Shown in pieces: positions 5,584 to 8,539 of a stretch of DNA of 8,539 nucleotides. This DNA comes from VRUE01 sp963748075. Lineage in GTDB: Bacteria > Actinomycetota > Thermoleophilia > Solirubrobacterales > 70-9. Location of the stretch: positions 1-8,539 of the forward strand of contig CAVVHQ010000003.1 of NCBI GenBank assembly GCA_963748075.1, written 5' to 3'. The notes below the pieces were generated by a model that was not told the origin of the DNA, searched no databases, and saw nothing but the letters and a program-made list of their open reading frames with translations. The first letter of the stretch is position 1. Every line of letters begins with the position of its first letter. Made by a program: the position numbers and the translations under genes.

Positions 5584-6777
5584 TTGAGCAACCGCACGTT
5601 CGTGATCGGGGTCGGGATGACCAAGTTCGAGAAGCCGGGCAGCAAGGAGGGCGACTACCCCGACTGGGCCAAGCAGGCGGGGGAGAGGGCGCTCGCCGAC
5701 GCCGGCATCCCCTACGAGGACGTCGAGCAGGCCTACGCCGGCTACTGCTACGGCGACTCGACCTACGGCCAGCGGGCCCTCTACCAGCTCGGCCTCACCG
5801 GAATCCCAGTCTTCAACGTCAACAACAACTGCTCGACCGGCTCCTCGGCGCTGTTCCTCGCCCGCCAGGCCGTGAAGGGGGGGCTGGTCGACTGCGCGCT
5901 CGCGGTCGGCTTCGAGAAGATGGAGCCCGGCTCGCTCGGCGTCAAGTACACCGACCGCACCAACGCGATCGACAAACACGCGATGCGGATGTTCGAAATC
6001 CGCGACCCCGAGTCCTCGCCGCCGGCGCCGCAGATGTTCGGCAACGCCGGCCGCGACCACATGGAGAAGTACGGCTCCGAACCCGACCACTACGCCTGGA
6101 TCGGCTGGAAGAACCACAGGCACTCGGTCAACAACCCCTACGCCCAGTTCCAGGACGAGTACACGATCGAGGAGATCAAGGCGGCGAGGATGATCCACGA
6201 GCCGCTCACCAAGCTCCAGTGCTCGCCGACCTCCGACGGCTCGGCCTGCGCGATCGTCGCCTCGGAGCGCTACGTGGAAGAGCACGACCTCGGCGAGCGG
6301 GCAATCGAGATCGCCGGCCAGTCGATGGTCACCGACCTCTCGTCGACCTTCGCCGACGACACCGACTGCATGAAGATCGTCGGCACCGACATGTCGAAGC
6401 GGGCGGCGGAGGAGGCCTACGGGGAGGCCGGCGTGGCGGCCGAGGAGGTCGACGTCTGCGAGCTGCACGACTGCTTCAGTGCCAACGAGCTGATCACCTA
6501 CGAAGCGCTCGGCTTCGCGGCGGAGGGTGAGGGCCACAAGCTGGTCGACGAGGAAGCCACCACCTACGGCGGCCAGGTCGTCGTCAATCCCTCCGGCGGG
6601 CTGATCTCCAAGGGCCACCCGCTGGGGGCGACCGGGCTGGCGCAGTGCTCGGAGCTGACCTGGCAGCTGCGCGGCGAGGCCGACAGGCGTCAGGTCGACG
6701 GCGCCAGGACGGCCCTGCAACACAACATCGGCCTCGGCGGCGCCGCCGTGGTCACCGTCTACAAGCCGGCGGCCTAG
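5584..6777 (+). CDS. SCPx-type thiolase (lipid-transfer protein/acetyl-CoA acyltransferase), without SCP2 domain
   Basis: This 397-residue enzyme is a thiolase of the SCPx (sterol carrier protein X) branch, which cleaves 3-ketoacyl-CoA with CoA, including branched sterol side chains. The nucleophile is C83 in NVNNNCSTGSSALF. Other active-site segments are HDCFSANELITYEALG (H295) and GLISKGHPLGATGLAQC (H345). The C-terminal loop is LQHNIGLGGAAVVTVY, with H380 where ordinary thiolases carry their second catalytic Cys; this is the mark of the SCPx type. Segments such as QMFGNAGRDHMEKYG, KNHRHSVNNPYAQFQDEY and TSDGSACAIVASE closely follow animal SCPx as I remember it. The protein ends right after the thiolase fold, so the SCP2 lipid-binding domain of the animal protein is absent. 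The TTG start is fixed by AGGAGAG. The SDR gene begins 25 bases after its stop, which indicates an operon. A non-degradative lipid-transfer role is also possible. Confidence 0.93.
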   Translation: MSNRTFVIGVGMTKFEKPGSKEGDYPDWAKQAGERALADAGIPYEDVEQAYAGYCYGDSTYGQRALYQLGLTGIPVFNVNNNCSTGSSALFLARQAVKGGLVDCALAVGFEKMEPGSLGVKYTDRTNAIDKHAMRMFEIRDPESSPPAPQMFGNAGRDHMEKYGSEPDHYAWIGWKNHRHSVNNPYAQFQDEYTIEEIKAARMIHEPLTKLQCSPTSDGSACAIVASERYVEEHDLGERAIEIAGQSMVTDLSSTFADDTDCMKIVGTDMSKRAAEEAYGEAGVAAEEVDVCELHDCFSANELITYEALGFAAEGEGHKLVDEEATTYGGQVVVNPSGGLISKGHPLGATGLAQCSELTWQLRGEADRRQVDGARTALQHNIGLGGAAVVTVYKPAA

Positions 6778-6789
6778 CAGCCGCCGGAG

Positions 6790-6796
6790 AAGGAGG
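6790..6796 (+). promoter_or_regulatory. Ribosome-binding site of the SDR gene
   Basis: AAGGAGG sits 6 bases before the ATG at 6803. It is the closest to consensus in the window and falls in the 25-base gap after the thiolase stop. Confidence 0.8.
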
Positions 6797-6802
6797 ACAG
6801 CA

Positions 6803-7699
6803 ATGGCGAAGGAGCGACGCTCACTCAGCGGCAAGGTCGTGGCGATCACCGGGGGCGCCCAGGGGATCGGCAAGGCGACCGCCGCGGCGCTGGTCCGCAG
6901 GGGCAGCCGCGTCGCGATCGGCGACCTCGACCTACCGCTGGCCGAACAGACCGCCGGAGAGCTGGGGGGCGGGACGATCGCGATCTCGCTCGACGTCACC
7001 GACCGCGACTCCTTCGCCGCCTTCCTCGGCGAGGTCGAGCGCCAGCTCGGCCCGCTCGACGTGCTGATCAACAACGCCGGGATCATGCCGGTGACGCCGT
7101 TCACCGCGGAGGGCGTCGACTCGATCCGCCGCCAGCTCGAGATCAACGTGTTCGGCGTGGTCGCAGGCATGCAGCTGGCGCTGGAGCGCTTGCAGCCGCG
7201 CGGCACCGGCCACATCGTCAACCTCGCCTCGCAGGCCGGCAAAGCCGGCATCCCCGGCATCGCCACCTATTCGGGCACCAAGCACGCGGTGGTCGGCGTG
7301 AGCGAGGCGGTGCGCGCCGAGCTGCGCGACAGCGGCATCGAGGTCTCCTGCGTGATGCCGACTGTCGTCAACACCGAACTGGCCCACGGCGTCTCCTCGC
7401 GCTGGATCAAACCGGTCGAGGCCGAGGACGTCGCTGCGGAGATCGTCGACGCGCTGGAAGTGCCGCGCTTCGACGTCTTCGTGCCGCGCGCCAACGGCAT
7501 CCTCTTCAAGGTCATCTCGATGCTGCCGCGCGCCGGCCGCGAATGGGTCGGCCGTGCGATGGGTGTCGACAAGCTGATGCTCGAGGCGGACCACGGCGCC
7601 CGCCGCGGCTACGAGGAGCGCGCCGCAAAGAGCAGGTCGGGCGAGCCCGGGGAGAGCCCGGCAGATGCCGAGCCTGCGACTCATCGAGACGCAGCCTGA
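6803..7699 (+). CDS. Classical short-chain dehydrogenase/reductase (SDR)
   Basis: The 298-residue protein is an NAD(P)-dependent oxidoreductase with a Rossmann fold. The cofactor motif is TGGAQGIG (16-23), followed by D41 at the end of the second strand, which favours NAD(H) over NADP(H). Further hallmarks are LDVTD (63-67), NNAG (90-93) and the catalytic tetrad N115, S143, Y156, K160 (in NLASQAG and YSGTK). After the fold, residues about 228-265 hold an amphipathic segment (NGILFKVISMLPRAGREWVG) that may touch the membrane or form part of the substrate pocket. The last 30 or so residues are polar and low in complexity. The substrate is not readable; a hydroxyacyl, sterol or other lipid alcohol would fit the thiolase next door. 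The stop at 7697-7699 lies two bases before the methyltransferase TTG, which suggests translational coupling. Confidence 0.92.
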   Translation: MAKERRSLSGKVVAITGGAQGIGKATAAALVRRGSRVAIGDLDLPLAEQTAGELGGGTIAISLDVTDRDSFAAFLGEVERQLGPLDVLINNAGIMPVTPFTAEGVDSIRRQLEINVFGVVAGMQLALERLQPRGTGHIVNLASQAGKAGIPGIATYSGTKHAVVGVSEAVRAELRDSGIEVSCVMPTVVNTELAHGVSSRWIKPVEAEDVAAEIVDALEVPRFDVFVPRANGILFKVISMLPRAGREWVGRAMGVDKLMLEADHGARRGYEERAAKSRSGEPGESPADAEPATHRDAA

Positions 7700-7701
7700 C
7701 G

Positions 7702-8343
7702 TTGGGGCGGATCTACGACACAACCTGGGGGCGGCTGTTCCCGGCGGTCTACGACCGTCTGCTGGAGGCCACCGAGGAGGCCGGGCTGCGCCAGATGCGG
7801 CAGGAGATCCTGTCCGAGGCGAGCGGGCGGACGATCGACATCGGGGCCGGCACCGGCGTCAACCTGGGCCTGTTCCCGCAGGCGGTCACCGAGCTGGTGC
7901 TCAGCGAGCCCGACAAGTACATGGTGAAGCGGCTGCGCCAGAGGCTGGCCGAGTCCGGACGGCAAGCGCAGCTGATCGAAGCGCCAGCCGCACGGCTGCC
8001 ATTCGAGGACGCGAGCTTCGACACCGCGGTCTTCACCCTCGTCCTCTGCACGGTGCCGGACCCGGTGGCGGCGCTGGCCGAGGCGGCGCGGCTGCTGCGC
8101 CCCGGGGGTCGGATGCTGTTCATCGAGCACGTGCGCGCCGGGGACGCCCGCCTGGCCCGCTGGCAGGACCGGCTCGAAGGGCCCTGGCGCTTCGTCGGCG
8201 ACGGCTGCCACTGCAACCGCGACACGGTCGCGACGATCGAGGCCTCGCCGCTGGCCCTGGAGCGCGTCGAGCGGGGACGGATGCCGAAGGCGCTGCCGAT
8301 CGTCAGGCCGACGGCGCGGGGCAGCGCCATCAAGCCAGCCTGA
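7702..8343 (+). CDS. Class I SAM methyltransferase, METTL7/TMT1 (thiol methyltransferase)-like
   Basis: This 213-residue enzyme transfers a methyl group from S-adenosylmethionine. Motif I is TIDIGAGTGVNL (44-55), the acidic residue after strand 2 is E69 in LSEPDK, the motif around strand 4 is FDTAVFTLVLCTVPDP (106-121), and LLRPGGRMLFIEHV (131-144) follows. The C-terminal segment WRFVGDGCHCNRDT (162-175) and the short LVLC motif closely resemble animal METTL7A/B (TMT1A/B), which methylate alkyl thiols and sulfide. The hydrophobic N-terminal anchor of those proteins is missing here. General annotation would be UbiE/COQ5-like methyltransferase, and thiol specificity is inferred only from the resemblance. 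TTG at 7702 is the only plausible in-frame start near the conserved N-terminus; it lacks a ribosome-binding site and begins two bases after the SDR stop, so translation is probably coupled. An out-of-frame ATG at 7665 should not be used as the start. A long hairpin follows nine bases after the stop. Confidence 0.88.
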   Translation: MGRIYDTTWGRLFPAVYDRLLEATEEAGLRQMRQEILSEASGRTIDIGAGTGVNLGLFPQAVTELVLSEPDKYMVKRLRQRLAESGRQAQLIEAPAARLPFEDASFDTAVFTLVLCTVPDPVAALAEAARLLRPGGRMLFIEHVRAGDARLARWQDRLEGPWRFVGDGCHCNRDTVATIEASPLALERVERGRMPKALPIVRPTARGSAIKPA

Positions 8344-8351
8344 GGGCTTCT

Positions 8352-8395
8352 CGCGGGAGCTTTCTACCGCCCATGGGTGGGAAAAGGCTCCCGCG
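8352..8395 (+). terminator. Long hairpin, putative terminator of the thiolase operon
   Basis: A 44-base inverted repeat begins nine bases after the methyltransferase stop. CGCGGGAGC (8352-8360) pairs perfectly with GCTCCCGCG (8387-8395), and the inner part CCGCCCA/TGGGTGG (8367-8373 with 8374-8380, one G-T pair) pairs too. The two are joined by a TTTCTA/GAAAAG stretch with two mismatches. No T-run follows, as is common for terminators in high-GC Actinobacteria. It could also be a mobile repeat or a stabilising 3' structure. Confidence 0.65.
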
Positions 8396-8450
8396 GTCCG
8401 GGTCGCCGTGCTTTCAACGCACGATAATGGTGGTTATGTGAACTCAACTG

Positions 8451-8497
8451 CCGATGGGCCGAAAACGACCGTCCGGCGGTCGAAATCGGCCCGTCGG
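8451..8497 (-). terminator. Long hairpin, putative terminator of the convergent downstream gene
   Basis: CCGATGGGCCGA (8451-8462) pairs with TCGGCCCGTCGG (8486-8497) except for one G-T pair. Inside it CGACCG (8466-8471) pairs with CGGTCG (8477-8482) around a TCCGG loop, and a symmetric AAA/AAA bulge separates the two stems. On the minus strand it begins 3 bases after the stop codon of the gene ending at 8501. No T-run follows. Confidence 0.6.
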
Positions 8498-8500
8498 CCC

Positions 8501-8539
8501 CTAGCTTGCGGCTTCGATCGCTGCTTCGATCTCGCCGGC
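8501..8539 (-). CDS. C-terminal end of a convergent gene (partial)
   Basis: On the minus strand the window edge reads AGEIEAAIEAAS and then TAG (8501-8503). The Ala/Glu-rich helical sequence and G/C-rich third positions fit a genuine protein end. Its placement three bases before a large hairpin, facing the thiolase operon, supports a convergent gene. Too short to name. Confidence 0.55.
   Translation of the reverse strand, partial: AGEIEAAIEAAS

Noticed and set aside
5536..7266. Long minus-strand open frame opposite the thiolase and SDR genes (576 codons)
   Set aside because: It is antisense to two clear enzymes, its product is low-complexity with no recognisable motif, and such frames are common opposite high-GC genes.
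7665..8441. Plus-strand frame from the ATG at 7665
   Set aside because: It is out of frame with the methyltransferase motifs, and its product is low-complexity Arg/Gly/Ala.

Overview
The window reads as a stretch of high-GC chromosome from an actinobacterium. The near-exclusive use of G/C-ending codons and the mix of families (RlpA-like protein with a basic Ig-like region, SCPx-type thiolase, FUSC-family membrane protein) would suit the Thermoleophilia/Solirubrobacterales, but that placement is an inference. No rRNA, tRNA, CRISPR array, transposase or insertion sequence was seen.

Layout from left to right. The first 61 bases may hold the tail of a rightward gene. Next comes a secreted RlpA-like double-psi beta-barrel protein (195-842, +). 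It converges, with a 3-base gap, on dinB, the translesion DNA polymerase IV (846-1928, -). dinB is divergent from a small cupin (2004-2420, +). The 75 bases between them contain a perfect 28-bp palindrome that covers the cupin -35 position and touches the dinB -35 position. A small unrecognised protein follows (2441-2719, +). It meets an Abi-like/HEPN-type gene tail to tail (2721-3386, -), one base apart. The Abi gene and the 187 bases beyond it are visibly lower in GC than the rest and contain a second, partial copy of the dinB/cupin palindrome. Then come a CcdA-family thiol-disulfide membrane transporter (3574-4332, -) and, divergent from it, a FUSC-family membrane protein (4411-5526, +).

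The right third is a probable three-gene operon with good ribosome-binding sites on the first two genes. It holds a stand-alone SCPx-type thiolase (5584-6777), a classical short-chain dehydrogenase/reductase (6803-7699) and a class I SAM methyltransferase resembling animal METTL7/TMT1 thiol methyltransferases (7702-8343). A long hairpin follows. A second hairpin belongs to a convergent gene whose last 12 codons end at 8501 on the minus strand. The thiolase and SDR suggest acyl-CoA or sterol/lipid side-chain metabolism, and the methyltransferase may act on a thiol or other small molecule. The joint pathway is inferred, not shown.

The points most worth a second look are the dinB/cupin palindrome and its partial copy beside the Abi gene, the low-GC HEPN/Abi gene itself, the thiolase-SDR-METTL7-like trio, and TANNNT boxes placed 6-8 bases before several start codons that lack a ribosome-binding site, which suggests leaderless transcription.
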